This document shows, piece by piece, positions 17,124 to 25,988 of a stretch of 55,533 bases of DNA. The notes under the pieces were generated by a model, which ran no database searches, was not told the DNA's origin, and saw only the letters and a list, made by a program, of their open reading frames with translations. The translations under genes and the position numbers were made by a program. Within the stretch, counting starts at the first letter, position 1. Each line of letters begins with the position of its first letter. The stretch is from Helicobacter brantae. Its GTDB lineage: Bacteria > Campylobacterota > Campylobacteria > Campylobacterales > Helicobacteraceae. The stretch spans positions 1 through 55,533 of the forward strand of contig NZ_NXLV01000010.1 in the NCBI RefSeq assembly GCF_003364205.1. The letters run 5' to 3'.

Positions 17124-19634
17124 TTACTTCGCACCTTTTGGAGGAGTGAAGGCTTTAAGCTTTGGAGCTTTACCTTTGTATTTTTCAATATTTGCCAACG
17201 CTGTGTTTGCAATGTTTGCATCTGCAAGCTCAGAAGTTGGGATATCAATTGTCAATACATTGGCATTACCATTTACACAAAGTGTGTTTTCTTTTGCAGG
17301 ATTCTCAGGATCATACCAAGCACCCTCATATACTCTAATCACACCTTTTGGAACAATATCACTTACCACTGCACCTGTAAGGATCTGTCCTCTTTTGTTG
17401 AATACTCTTACGATATCGCCATTTTTGATCCCCTTAGCTTTGGCATCAGCAGGGTTGATCCAAATTGGCTCACGATCAGCAACAGCATATTGATTTCTCA
17501 AACTTGTGTTGTTGAGTTGAGAGTGAAGTCTTAGGCTTGGGTGTGGGCTAACAAGTGCAAATTCAGCAGGTTTGTTTTTCATACCCATCCACTCAATTGG
17601 CTCAAACCATTGTGGATATGCACCACAATCTTTATATCCCATTTTTGCAATTGTCTCAGAGTAGATTTCAATCTTACCACTTGGTGTTCCTAGAGGATTG
17701 AGGATTGGATCTTCTCTAAACTCTCCATATCTTACAAAGTTTAGCCCTTCTTCTGTTGGAGCGAATGTAAGAGGTCTATTTGCATTCCAGAATGTTGTAA
17801 AGTCAGGCATTGGCTCACCATCAGCCATCAATGCTCCTGATTTTTGAGCTTGATTGTAGGCGACATTATAGAACTCTTCAAGCCATTGCATCTCGCTCTT
17901 GCCTTCTGTGAATTGTGCTTCAAATCCTGCAACTTTTGCTAGATCTGCAAATACCTCATAGTCGTGTTTGCTCTTTGGCATTCTCTTGACTACTTGTTTC
18001 ATTGGATTGATATTGAGATTACTATAATCCCCACTCATTGTAAGGTCGTTTCTCTCATAAGGAGTTGTGATTGGGAATACGATATCTCCCATTTTTGCTG
18101 TTGGAGTCCAATACATATCATGGACAATGATTGTGCTAGGTTTCTTCCAAGCTTTTACAAGTAGGTTTGTATCTTGGTGATGAACAAATGGGTTACCACC
18201 TACCCAATACACTAGATCAATCTCAGGATAAGTAATCTTTCTACCATTGTAGTCAATTGTTTTTCCAGGATTGAGCAAACAATCAGCAATTCTTGCCACA
18301 GGGATAGAGAGTGATGATCCATCATTGAGCCACTCTTGTCCTCCACCACTTGCTTTACCCACAGTGATACCACCAATTACAGGGGCATTTGTTGTAGGAC
18401 TTCCACCATTTGCATAGTGATAGCTGATACCAAATCCACCACCAGGGAGTCCGATTTGTCCGATTGCACTTGCAAGAGCCACAGTCATCCAATGCACTTG
18501 CTCTCCGTGGTGCTGTCTTTGCATATTGTAACCTGTCATAAGCATTGTTCTATTAGCAAAGAATAGATCTGCAAGTTCTTTGATTTTACTCTCACTTACT
18601 CCACAGATATTTGAAGCCCATTTTGCACTCTTTGGAGTTTTATCAGCAGTTTTGCCCATAACATAATCTGCAAACTTATCAAATCCTTCTGTATAAGTTT
18701 CGATAAATTCTTTGTCATATTTTCCAGTTGAGAGCATTGTGTGGATAATTCCTAGCATCATTGCCACATCGGTGTTTGGCTTAGGAGCGATATGCTCTGC
18801 TTTGTTGCCATAGAATGCAACTGTATTGCTCTTGATTGGATCAATGATGATGATTTTTTTGCCACTATTTTTGAGCTTTGTGAAATACTCTAGTCCTACA
18901 CCATCGTTTGAACTCCAAGCGATTCTGAGTGTATCCATTGGGTTTGCTCCCCAGATTACTACCACTTTAGAGTGTTCCATAATCAAAGGCCAAGAAGTTT
19001 GTTGCTCATAAGTCTCTAGTGTTCCCATAACATGAGGCATAATCACTTGAGCCGCACCTGCTGAGTAATCCCCCAATCCTCCTACAAATCCACCACCCAT
19101 AGTGAGGTATCTGTGAAGCAATGTTCTTGCATTGTGCAAGTTTCCACTTGATTTCCATCCATAAGATCCACCATAGATTCCATTTGCACCTTTTTCTTTT
19201 CTTACTCTTGCTACTTCATCAGCAACAAGTTTGATTGCTTGCTCATAGCTTACCTCTACCCACTCATCAGCTCCTCTAAGCTCACGATTGTTTTTCTTTT
19301 TCTCAAGGTAACTTTTTCTTACCATTGGAGCTTTGATTCTATTGGTGTATTTTCCATCTACCAAATCCGCTGTAACGCTTTGAAGTGGGTTATAAACCAT
19401 TCCATCAAAAGCATTCACGCTCTTTACAATCTTTCCATTTTTTACACTGACTTTCATCGCTCCCCAGTGTGCTGCTGTATAAACATCACCATTGAGAACC
19501 AAATCTGTGCTGAATTTATTTGCACCTGCTGCTAGAAGTGTGCTTTTATCCACCAATTGGCTAACAAATGGGATAGAAGCAAAAAGTCCTGCGTATTTAA
19601 GGATATTTCTTCTGTTTGTATCGATTGTTTTCAT
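17124..19634 (-). CDS. torA: TMAO/sulfoxide reductase, molybdopterin type
   Basis: An 836-residue periplasmic enzyme of the DMSO/TMAO/biotin sulfoxide reductase family that uses bis-MGD molybdenum cofactor to reduce N- or S-oxides as a respiratory acceptor. The N-terminus carries a twin-arginine signal (TNRRNILKYAG). GGSYGWKSSG near residue 160 contains the Ser expected to ligate Mo; there is no N-terminal Fe-S Cys motif, as in TorA and BisC. Start ATG 19634 was chosen for its aaggaggaatgc ribosome-binding site; a 16-residue upstream extension would precede the Tat signal. It follows its cytochrome gene by 10 bases and parallels the Campylobacter jejuni Cj0264c-Cj0265c pair. Symbol by family; TMAO versus DMSO preference is not visible. 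Confidence 0.93.
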   Translation of the reverse strand: MKTIDTNRRNILKYAGLFASIPFVSQLVDKSTLLAAGANKFSTDLVLNGDVYTAAHWGAMKVSVKNGKIVKSVNAFDGMVYNPLQSVTADLVDGKYTNRIKAPMVRKSYLEKKKNNRELRGADEWVEVSYEQAIKLVADEVARVRKEKGANGIYGGSYGWKSSGNLHNARTLLHRYLTMGGGFVGGLGDYSAGAAQVIMPHVMGTLETYEQQTSWPLIMEHSKVVVIWGANPMDTLRIAWSSNDGVGLEYFTKLKNSGKKIIIIDPIKSNTVAFYGNKAEHIAPKPNTDVAMMLGIIHTMLSTGKYDKEFIETYTEGFDKFADYVMGKTADKTPKSAKWASNICGVSESKIKELADLFFANRTMLMTGYNMQRQHHGEQVHWMTVALASAIGQIGLPGGGFGISYHYANGGSPTTNAPVIGGITVGKASGGGQEWLNDGSSLSIPVARIADCLLNPGKTIDYNGRKITYPEIDLVYWVGGNPFVHHQDTNLLVKAWKKPSTIIVHDMYWTPTAKMGDIVFPITTPYERNDLTMSGDYSNLNINPMKQVVKRMPKSKHDYEVFADLAKVAGFEAQFTEGKSEMQWLEEFYNVAYNQAQKSGALMADGEPMPDFTTFWNANRPLTFAPTEEGLNFVRYGEFREDPILNPLGTPSGKIEIYSETIAKMGYKDCGAYPQWFEPIEWMGMKNKPAEFALVSPHPSLRLHSQLNNTSLRNQYAVADREPIWINPADAKAKGIKNGDIVRVFNKRGQILTGAVVSDIVPKGVIRVYEGAWYDPENPAKENTLCVNGNANVLTIDIPTSELADANIANTALANIEKYKGKAPKLKAFTPPKGAK

Positions 19635-19644
19635 GCATTCCTCC

Positions 19645-20214
19645 TTATTGCATATCTTTTGCATTTTTTTGTAGGTATTCAATCACAAGTTGATAGTCAT
19701 TTTTATCAATTCCTGTTCGACCTGCCATTGATTTGAACATACTTGGCCATTGATTTGCACTAAACTCTTTTTCAGGGTGAAGTCCGTGACACATAGAGCA
19801 GTTTTGAGAGAATAAATCTTTTGCCTTAGCATAAAGAGGTGCTACATCTGAAGTCAAATTGGACTTATCTGTCCAAGCTGTCGCACTGACCTTATCATAA
19901 GTAACACCATTCACTACAACTGAGCCGAGTTTTTTAAACTCTACTCCTGCTTTTCCATCAAAACCTGCATTGAGGATTCTTTTCCCTGCTACAAAGTAGA
20001 TTGCAGGTTTTCCTGCATCTTGATACCCACTGATAGAAACCAATACACGATTTCCCTCTTCTTTGAGAACCTCTACTTCTGCCGTAGGAAGAAGCTTCCC
20101 TATCACTTTTCCACTTGTTGCATCTGCATAAAGTGGCTTAACTACTTCAGCATATTGGGCTGCAAATACTGAAGCACACAATAAAGCTGATACTGCAAAA
20201 ACTCTAGCCAACAT
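19645..20214 (-). CDS. Monohaem c-type cytochrome, electron donor to the reductase
   Basis: A 189-residue periplasmic cytochrome. The start ATG 20214 is preceded by taggagcaaagtct and begins a signal peptide (MLARVFAVSALLCASVFA); in-frame ATGs at 20271 and 20262 lack ribosome-binding sites. The only haem motif is CSMCH at about residues 139-143. The N-terminal half (about 20-110) is SH3-like, and a distal Met is likely in MFKSMAG. It resembles the C-terminal domain of TorC and Cj0265c, which feed electrons to the adjacent molybdoenzyme; a pentahaem NrfH/TorC part is absent, so quinol oxidation must be done elsewhere, perhaps by the bc1 complex (inference). Confidence 0.9.
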   Translation of the reverse strand: MLARVFAVSALLCASVFAAQYAEVVKPLYADATSGKVIGKLLPTAEVEVLKEEGNRVLVSISGYQDAGKPAIYFVAGKRILNAGFDGKAGVEFKKLGSVVVNGVTYDKVSATAWTDKSNLTSDVAPLYAKAKDLFSQNCSMCHGLHPEKEFSANQWPSMFKSMAGRTGIDKNDYQLVIEYLQKNAKDMQ

Positions 20215-20374
20215 AGACTTTGCTCCTAATGTAATGATTTTAGACTTTTTGAGAAAGTCCATGGCAATCATTTTACTTCAGTGCATTTACAAAAGCTTCA
20301 AATGGGTTATATATATTTTTATACAACGATAAAAAATACTTACAAAAATAAATAAAACTATACTTTCTTTAAAA

Positions 20375-20387
20375 TCAAATGATTTGA
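20375..20387. promoter_or_regulatory. Palindrome, candidate operator
   Basis: tcaaatgatttga has 6-bp perfect arms around a single central base. It lies about 50-60 bases upstream of the possible cytochrome-reductase -10 region, a position suited to an activator site. No known regulator consensus is assigned. Confidence 0.3.
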
Positions 20388-20503
20388 AATCCCCCACCTA
20401 TCGCTATTTGAGAAAAAGTGTTACTTTTGGAAAACATTCTAAAATTTTTATATTTCCCCCTTATGAAAAATCAAACCCTAAGAGATAAAAAGCTTTTTCA
20501 AGA

Positions 20504-20509
20504 TATAAT
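20504..20509 (+). promoter_or_regulatory. Probable ftsK promoter, -10 box
   Basis: Perfect TATAAT on the plus strand. A transcript from about 20516 would carry aagga (20532-20536) just before the proposed ATT start codon. Confidence 0.55.
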
Positions 20510-20542
20510 TACACCCCTATATCTAATCAATAAGGACTTTCT

Positions 20543-23401
20543 ATTAAATATTTATTTTTAGCATTTTGTGCAATTTTTGCCTTTTTTGAACTTATGATTG
20601 TTTTTGGTGGATTTGATCTTATGGGCGTTTTTGGCAAAAGGTTTTGGGAAATCAATTTTAAATTTTTTGGAATCTTTGCCTATCTCTATCCTATCGTTTT
20701 GGTGTATTTTGGCTACTTGCTTTACCAAAAAAAAGGCACAAGGTTTAGAAGAATTGAGGTGGGAGCATCAAGCTCTTTGCTTTTTTTGCTCCTTTTGGTT
20801 TTGCAATATGCTTTGATTGACTATGGAGCGATTGGGGAGGCGATTGTAGGTGTGCTAAAACCCTATCTTGGGACATTTGGAGTGATTAGCACTTCTATGC
20901 TTTTGAGTGGTTTTTGTCTGCTTAGTTTGAGAGATGAAGATATTTTTACCTATATCAAAAAAATCAATCTCTCAAAAACAAAAACCTATCTCTCAAACTC
21001 TCTATGGACTTTCAAAACAAAAGTTGCTACCCCTCTCAAAGAGTTGCTTCAAACTCGCAAAGCCTCACAAGAAAAAATCCCTACCCCTGCAATAGAGCTA
21101 GATTTGATTGAACCCCAAATAGAAGAAGAATCACAAGAGGAGATAGAACAATCTCCACCCTTGCCTATCCCACAAATTTTACCTAAGGAGGAAACATTGT
21201 CATTACCTAAGATTCTTGAAAACACAGGATTTAGAGAAGAAGATATTGAGATTCAAGAATACTTCATCTCTCAACCCAAAGCTTCAAAAAAACACCATAT
21301 TGGGTTTGCAGAACAAGATGAGATACAGCCCAAAAAAAGCCCCAATCCCTTTTCTCGTGAAGAGCTTTTGGCACTAAGCTCTTCACATATTAGCTCTAGT
21401 GCAGAGCTTCTTCAAAAGATTCGTCAAGATGATTGCAAAAATCAACCCACACAATCTACCCAACAAGCTCCACGCCCTCTCTCTCCTAAAAAAACACAAC
21501 AATCTCAACCCTCTCAAATCCCAACACCTAAAGAAATGCCAAAGATTTTGCAATCCACCCCTTTGGATAAACCCAAAATCAATCAAGAGATTGAAAATAT
21601 ACAAGAAGAGAGTTATCAAGAGGATAGGATAGATGAGTTCCTCCAAGAGCAGATTTGGGAAGAAGAGAGCGTGAGTGAGGCTCAAGAGATGAGTGAAGAG
21701 AGAGAAAAGAAAGAGAGCTTTGAAGAGGTGCAAGAAGAGAGAGAAGAGATTGTATCTAGCTTAGAGATAAGAGAGAGTGATGAAGAGGAATTGCCCCCTA
21801 CAATGCCCAAAGACTTTGAAGAGCAAAGCCCACAAGAGCTTCACACTCTCTCTATCCAATCTGCTCCCAAAAAATATTCCTCTGCTTTTGATCTCCCCCC
21901 TCAAATCCCTCAAACTCGCACTTCCAAAGTCAGCTCTCTAGCTGAAAATGAAGCATTGCTAAGTGAGATTGACAAAGGAGAGAGGGAGATTCCCAAAGAC
22001 TATGCCCTCCCCCCACTCTCTCTTCTCTCTCCTGCTCCACAACAAGAAAATACAGAACTCAATGAAGAAGAGATTGATGAGAAAATTGAAAGTTTGCTAG
22101 AAAAACTTGCAGTATTCAAAATCGATGGAGATGTAACACGCACTTATTCAGGGCCAATCATCACCACCCTTGAGTTTCGCCCTGCTCCCAATGTCAAAGT
22201 CAGCCGAATCCAAAGCTTAGAAAATGATATCGCTATGGCATTGGAGGCAAAATCTATCCGTATCCAAGCCCCAATCCCTGGGAAAAATGTCGTAGGGATT
22301 GAAATCCCAAACACAACCATTCAAACTATTTATTTAAGAGAAATTTTTGAATCTGAAATCTTCAAAAATTCCTCTTCTCCCCTCACCCTTGCACTTGGAA
22401 AAGATGTCGTGGGTAATCCTTTTGTAACCGATCTCAAAAAACTTCCCCACCTCCTCATCGCAGGAACGACAGGGAGTGGAAAGAGCGTGGGAGTGAATGC
22501 GATGATTCTCTCCCTCCTCTATCGCAACTCTCCTGATGACCTAAAGCTAATGATGGTAGATCCCAAAATGGTAGAGTTTATGCCCTACACCGATCTCCCT
22601 CATCTCATCACTCCAATCATCACAGACCCCAAAAAGGCAGTGATTGGACTTGCTAATGCAGTAAGAGAAATGGAGCGACGCTATACATTGATGAGTCAAT
22701 CTCGCACCAAAGAGATTGTCAGCTACAACCAAAAGGCTGAAGAGCTAGGGCTAGAGAAATTTCCCTACTTTGTCATCATCATCGATGAATTAGCCGATCT
22801 AATGATGACAGCAGGAAAAGAAGTAGAATACTCTATGGCAAGAATTGCCCAAATGGGAAGAGCTTCAGGAATGCACCTCATCGTCGCTACTCAAAGCCCA
22901 AGAGCAGAAGTGCTTACAGGACTTATCAAAACAAACCTCCCTGCCCACCTCAGCTACAAAGTGGGGACAAAAATTGATGCAAGTATCATCGGTTGTGCAG
23001 GGGCTGAGACATTGCTAGGAAGAGGAGATATGCTATTCACTCCCCCTGGAGTGAGTGGGCTAGTGCGACTGCATGCTCCTTGGAGTAGTGAAGATGAAGT
23101 CAATGAGATTGTCAGCTATATCAAAGATCAAAGAGAAGTGATGTATAACCCACTCTTCTCTCCTGAAGAAAAAGAAAGCTTAGGGGCGATGGATAGTGAA
23201 GAGCTAGATAGTGAGAGTGCTGAACTTATTGCTAGGGCAAAAGATGAGATCTTACAAAGTGGCAAAACCTCTATTAGCTATATTCAAAGACGCTTGGGGG
23301 TGGGATTTAATAAGGCTTCAGATATTATGGAGAAACTAGAGCAAATGGGATTTGTATCTGCTCCAAACTCAAAAGGAGCTAGAGAGATTTTGGGAGATTA
23401 A
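20543..23401 (+). CDS. ftsK: DNA translocase FtsK (probable ATT start)
   Basis: A 952-residue division-linked DNA pump. N-terminal transmembrane helices occupy about residues 1-135, followed by a long Glu/Gln/Pro/Ser-rich linker (about 155-520), the RecA-like motor with Walker A AGTTGSGKSVGVN near residue 640 and IIIDELADLMM as Walker B near 750, and a C-terminal winged-helix gamma domain (about 890-945) that reads KOPS-like sequences. I place the start at ATT 20543: the frame is open there just after TAA, aagga lies six bases before it, and it restores a complete first membrane helix (IKYLFLAFCAIFAFFELM). ATG 20594 has no ribosome-binding site and would cut this helix. It chases chromosome dimers to XerH/dif at the septum. 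Confidence 0.93.
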   Translation: MKYLFLAFCAIFAFFELMIVFGGFDLMGVFGKRFWEINFKFFGIFAYLYPIVLVYFGYLLYQKKGTRFRRIEVGASSSLLFLLLLVLQYALIDYGAIGEAIVGVLKPYLGTFGVISTSMLLSGFCLLSLRDEDIFTYIKKINLSKTKTYLSNSLWTFKTKVATPLKELLQTRKASQEKIPTPAIELDLIEPQIEEESQEEIEQSPPLPIPQILPKEETLSLPKILENTGFREEDIEIQEYFISQPKASKKHHIGFAEQDEIQPKKSPNPFSREELLALSSSHISSSAELLQKIRQDDCKNQPTQSTQQAPRPLSPKKTQQSQPSQIPTPKEMPKILQSTPLDKPKINQEIENIQEESYQEDRIDEFLQEQIWEEESVSEAQEMSEEREKKESFEEVQEEREEIVSSLEIRESDEEELPPTMPKDFEEQSPQELHTLSIQSAPKKYSSAFDLPPQIPQTRTSKVSSLAENEALLSEIDKGEREIPKDYALPPLSLLSPAPQQENTELNEEEIDEKIESLLEKLAVFKIDGDVTRTYSGPIITTLEFRPAPNVKVSRIQSLENDIAMALEAKSIRIQAPIPGKNVVGIEIPNTTIQTIYLREIFESEIFKNSSSPLTLALGKDVVGNPFVTDLKKLPHLLIAGTTGSGKSVGVNAMILSLLYRNSPDDLKLMMVDPKMVEFMPYTDLPHLITPIITDPKKAVIGLANAVREMERRYTLMSQSRTKEIVSYNQKAEELGLEKFPYFVIIIDELADLMMTAGKEVEYSMARIAQMGRASGMHLIVATQSPRAEVLTGLIKTNLPAHLSYKVGTKIDASIIGCAGAETLLGRGDMLFTPPGVSGLVRLHAPWSSEDEVNEIVSYIKDQREVMYNPLFSPEEKESLGAMDSEELDSESAELIARAKDEILQSGKTSISYIQRRLGVGFNKASDIMEKLEQMGFVSAPNSKGAREILGD

Positions 23402-23477
23402 GAATCAAATTTTCTCCTTGTAATCTAATGAGTTTTTTTAAAATGCTATTCTTTGAAAAAATTTTGAAGGAAAAACA

Positions 23478-24209
23478 ATGAAAAAACATATCCACGCTCT
23501 ACTTCTCCCCCTCTACCTCTTTGGGGCAGAAGAAGTGATTATCGAGCAAGAAGTCGTGCAAACTCCTGAGATGCAACCTCGCCAAGAAGTCATACTTGAG
23601 CCTATGCCTGAAGTGTTTTATGAGATGAGAAAGAGTGGTTTTCTTTTGGGGGTTGATTTGAGTTTGGGAGAGTTCAATACAAATACAATGTTTCCCCTTG
23701 CATCTTTTTCTGAAAATGCCAAAAGCCTCTCTACAATGTTTGGAATCTTTGGGGGCTATCAATACTATTTTGATGAAAACTTTGGACTAAGAACGACGCT
23801 TCATCTCTCAAGTGGGACTTTGAGTGATGCCCAATACTCTATTGATGGAGATGAATTGCAAAACACCTCTACTCCTCTTTGGCTTGGACTTAGAGTGAAT
23901 GCATTATGGGATTTTTGGCAATTTGGCACACACGCTTTGGGAATGAGTGCAGGGATAGGATACAACGCAGAGTTTTATCTCAACCACCAATACAGCGTCA
24001 ATGAGGACTCTTATAATGGCTCAAACCTAATCCAGCACAACCTCTATCCGATTCTAGGAATCCACTACTATTATAGGAATCATCAATTTGAGCTAACCTA
24101 TCGCTTCAGTGGTTCGCTCAATTACTCTTCTTTGGCAAATGACAATGGCTTTGAATCCCTTATCAAATACAATAACTTTTTTGGACTCTCTTATTCTTTC
24201 AGATTCTAA
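23478..24209 (+). CDS. Outer-membrane beta-barrel protein
   Basis: A 243-residue exported protein with a short signal peptide (MKKHIHALLLPLYLFGAEE), a Glu/Pro/Val-rich spacer, then alternating beta strands such as GFLLGVDLSLGEF, TMFGIFGGYQYYF, HALGMSAGIGY and a C-terminal strand FFGLSYSFRF ending in Phe. This pattern fits a small 8-strand outer-membrane barrel of the Helicobacter OMP type. Function is unknown. Ribosome-binding site gaaggaaaaaca precedes the ATG. It lies 76 bases after ftsK, and overlaps the convergent DUF89 gene by four bases. Confidence 0.82.
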   Translation: MKKHIHALLLPLYLFGAEEVIIEQEVVQTPEMQPRQEVILEPMPEVFYEMRKSGFLLGVDLSLGEFNTNTMFPLASFSENAKSLSTMFGIFGGYQYYFDENFGLRTTLHLSSGTLSDAQYSIDGDELQNTSTPLWLGLRVNALWDFWQFGTHALGMSAGIGYNAEFYLNHQYSVNEDSYNGSNLIQHNLYPILGIHYYYRNHQFELTYRFSGSLNYSSLANDNGFESLIKYNNFFGLSYSFRF

Positions 24210-25060
24210 GAATCTTGCTTAAACACCATTTTGCCTATGGGGGCTTTAAGCACCCCACTTACAACAGGGCATTTAATCTTGCATAAGAAAAACACCCTCT
24301 TATCCCCCTTGCCCTCCATACACTCAAAGTTTCCCATCCCCTTAGCCACTATCACATCGCAACTCAAAAATATCTCTCTAGCCTTTGGCAATGCCTCTTC
24401 ACACACAAACCCTGCACTCCCCACTCCACTATCCACCACCTCTGCTACTTCAAACATTCCACTGCATTGTGGAAAGTGCAAAATATCAGCATAAGTAAGA
24501 TCGTTGATGATAGGTTTGCCTCGTGTGAAATAATAGATTTTGAGGTGGGGATATTCTCTCTTTAGCACCTTTGCCAAAACCTCATCAAAGAGATTTTCCC
24601 CTGCATTATCTCCTAAAATCGCTAGACTTTTAGCACTCTGTAATCTAGTCAAAAAGCTCTCAAACTCAAAATAAGCAAACTCTAGCCCCTCCCTCTCCCT
24701 CTCAAAGTCAAACGCCTCTATCTCAAATGATGACGCACTCCCATAATCTATCACATTGCCTAGCACACTTACTTTGAGGGCATCTTGCAAAGAGAGTGTA
24801 GAGCAATCAAGGCAGGAGAGAATCTGATAAGCTTTCAAAATACATTCTTGCTTGATTTCTCTATACAAATCTTCCACCCCTCTCTCTTTGGCGATTTTGC
24901 CATAGAGGGTTTGAGCGATTTGTGGAGGGCAGAGATGAGCTGAAGCCCCATTGCTATCTTTGGGGAGCAAGGAGAGAAAAGTTTCATATTCTTCTATATC
25001 TTCTATCCATACTCTAGCTTGATTGCTCAAGCATTCAAAGCATTCACTTTGAGCTTTCAT
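24206..25060 (-). CDS. DUF89/ARMT1-like damage-control phosphatase family protein
   Basis: A 284-residue protein starting with a Cys pair (ECFECL), then a helical N-terminal region and an alpha/beta domain with the family segments ILGDNAGENLFDEVL (about residues 150-164, metal and phosphate binding Asp-Asn), IVAKGMGNFECM and FFLCKIKCPVVS near the C-terminus. These match the DUF89 family of metal-dependent damage-control phosphatases in the Cys-rich prokaryotic subgroup. Substrate is unknown; the family removes harmful phosphometabolites. It is the last gene of a minus-strand operon after purE and DUF3972, overlapping the latter by 17 bases. Confidence 0.85.
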   Translation of the reverse strand: MKAQSECFECLSNQARVWIEDIEEYETFLSLLPKDSNGASAHLCPPQIAQTLYGKIAKERGVEDLYREIKQECILKAYQILSCLDCSTLSLQDALKVSVLGNVIDYGSASSFEIEAFDFEREREGLEFAYFEFESFLTRLQSAKSLAILGDNAGENLFDEVLAKVLKREYPHLKIYYFTRGKPIINDLTYADILHFPQCSGMFEVAEVVDSGVGSAGFVCEEALPKAREIFLSCDVIVAKGMGNFECMEGKGDKRVFFLCKIKCPVVSGVLKAPIGKMVFKQDS

Positions 25061-25478
25061 TTTTGCTGACTTTATCCCACATCAAGCGATATTTTCTCTT
25101 CATCGCCTCAATCTCTTCACGATTTTTCTCCAACTCTTGGCGTAAAAACTCAATCAGTTGTTTTTCTTGTTTGTAGGTTTCTTGCATTGAGGCAATGGTG
25201 TTTTTGAGAAATTCATTTTCACTCTTATAGGCTGAAATCACCTCATCTTTGGCGATAGTGAGTTTGGAGTGGATTTCTAAAATCTTTTGGATACTCTCTT
25301 GAAACATTTGCTCCTCACCACTAGGCACAGGGGGAGTCGCTACCACTCTTAAATACAGCTCTCCTTTGACATTCTTTGCCTCAATCTCTTTGCTTTTGAC
25401 AAGCTTAGCAATTTGAGATTTGCTATATTGTGTCTGCTCTATAAACTCATTGAGCTCTAGCCATTCTTTCCCACTCAC
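25044..25478 (-). CDS. DUF3972 coiled-coil protein
   Basis: A 144-residue cytoplasmic protein. The N-terminus (about 1-45) resembles a MerR-like DNA-binding or helix-turn-helix fold (EFIEQTQYSKSQIAKLVKSK), followed from residue 60 by a long charged coiled coil with heptad spacing (EIHSKLTIAKDEVISAYKSE and onward). This architecture matches DUF3972 found in Campylobacterota. Function is unknown. It overlaps purE by four bases and the DUF89 gene by 17, so is translated within that operon. Confidence 0.78.
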   Translation of the reverse strand: MSGKEWLELNEFIEQTQYSKSQIAKLVKSKEIEAKNVKGELYLRVVATPPVPSGEEQMFQESIQKILEIHSKLTIAKDEVISAYKSENEFLKNTIASMQETYKQEKQLIEFLRQELEKNREEIEAMKRKYRLMWDKVSKNESSK

Positions 25479-25972
25479 TGCACTCTTACCTCAATCTCAC
25501 TAGAATCAAGCTCCACCTTTTTGGCTTTCATCACACGATCTTCAAGGAGTTTGCCAAAAAGCTCTTTGTTTTTGAGTGCCATAATCTGCATCGCAAAATA
25601 CGCACTATTCACAGCCCCTGCTTTGCCCACACTCATCGTCGCCACAGGCATTGCTGAGGGCATCTGCACGGTGGAGAGCAAAGCATCAACCCCATCAAGC
25701 ACCCCACCACTCAAAGGCACACCAATCACAGGGCGAGAAGTCATCGAGGCAATCGCTCCTGCCAAGTGGGCTGCCATCCCTGCTGCACCGATGAAGACTT
25801 GAGCTCCTCTTGATTCTGCATCTTTGATATACTCTTTTGTCCTCTCAGGGCTTCTATGGGCTGAAGTGATTAGCACCTCATAGGGCACATCAAACTTCTT
25901 AAACACCTCTACACAATGGCTCATCACTTCCCAATCGCTCTTACTCCCCATCATCACTGCTACAAAATCCAT
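25475..25972 (-). CDS. purE: N5-carboxyaminoimidazole ribonucleotide mutase
   Basis: A 165-residue class I PurE that converts N5-CAIR to CAIR in purine biosynthesis. Family motifs are MMGSKSDWEVM at residues 7-17, SAHRSPERT (about 36-44) with the catalytic His, GAAGMAAHLAGAIAS and PVIGVPLSGG. The start ATG 25972 has gaggaagt before it. It is preceded by the restriction endonuclease gene with a 16-base spacer and overlaps DUF3972. Confidence 0.95.
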   Translation of the reverse strand: MDFVAVMMGSKSDWEVMSHCVEVFKKFDVPYEVLITSAHRSPERTKEYIKDAESRGAQVFIGAAGMAAHLAGAIASMTSRPVIGVPLSGGVLDGVDALLSTVQMPSAMPVATMSVGKAGAVNSAYFAMQIMALKNKELFGKLLEDRVMKAKKVELDSSEIEVRVQ

Positions 25973-25988
25973 ACTTCCTCCTTAGACG

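Larger units (their letters stand above)
20215..20542. promoter_or_regulatory. Divergent control region, cytochrome/reductase and ftsK
   Basis: This 328-base AT-rich spacer has no convincing gene. On the minus strand, tataaaaatatatata at about 20306-20325 could hold the -10 of the cytochrome-reductase operon, and gacttt/aaagtc forms a small leader hairpin just before its ribosome-binding site. A near-perfect palindrome is at 20375-20387. The ftsK promoter occupies the right end. The long spacer suggests regulated expression of the reductase operon. Confidence 0.45.

Noticed and set aside
20464-20562. 32-codon frame beginning MKNQTLRDKK upstream of ftsK
   Set aside because: No ribosome-binding site, and the probable ftsK promoter lies inside it.
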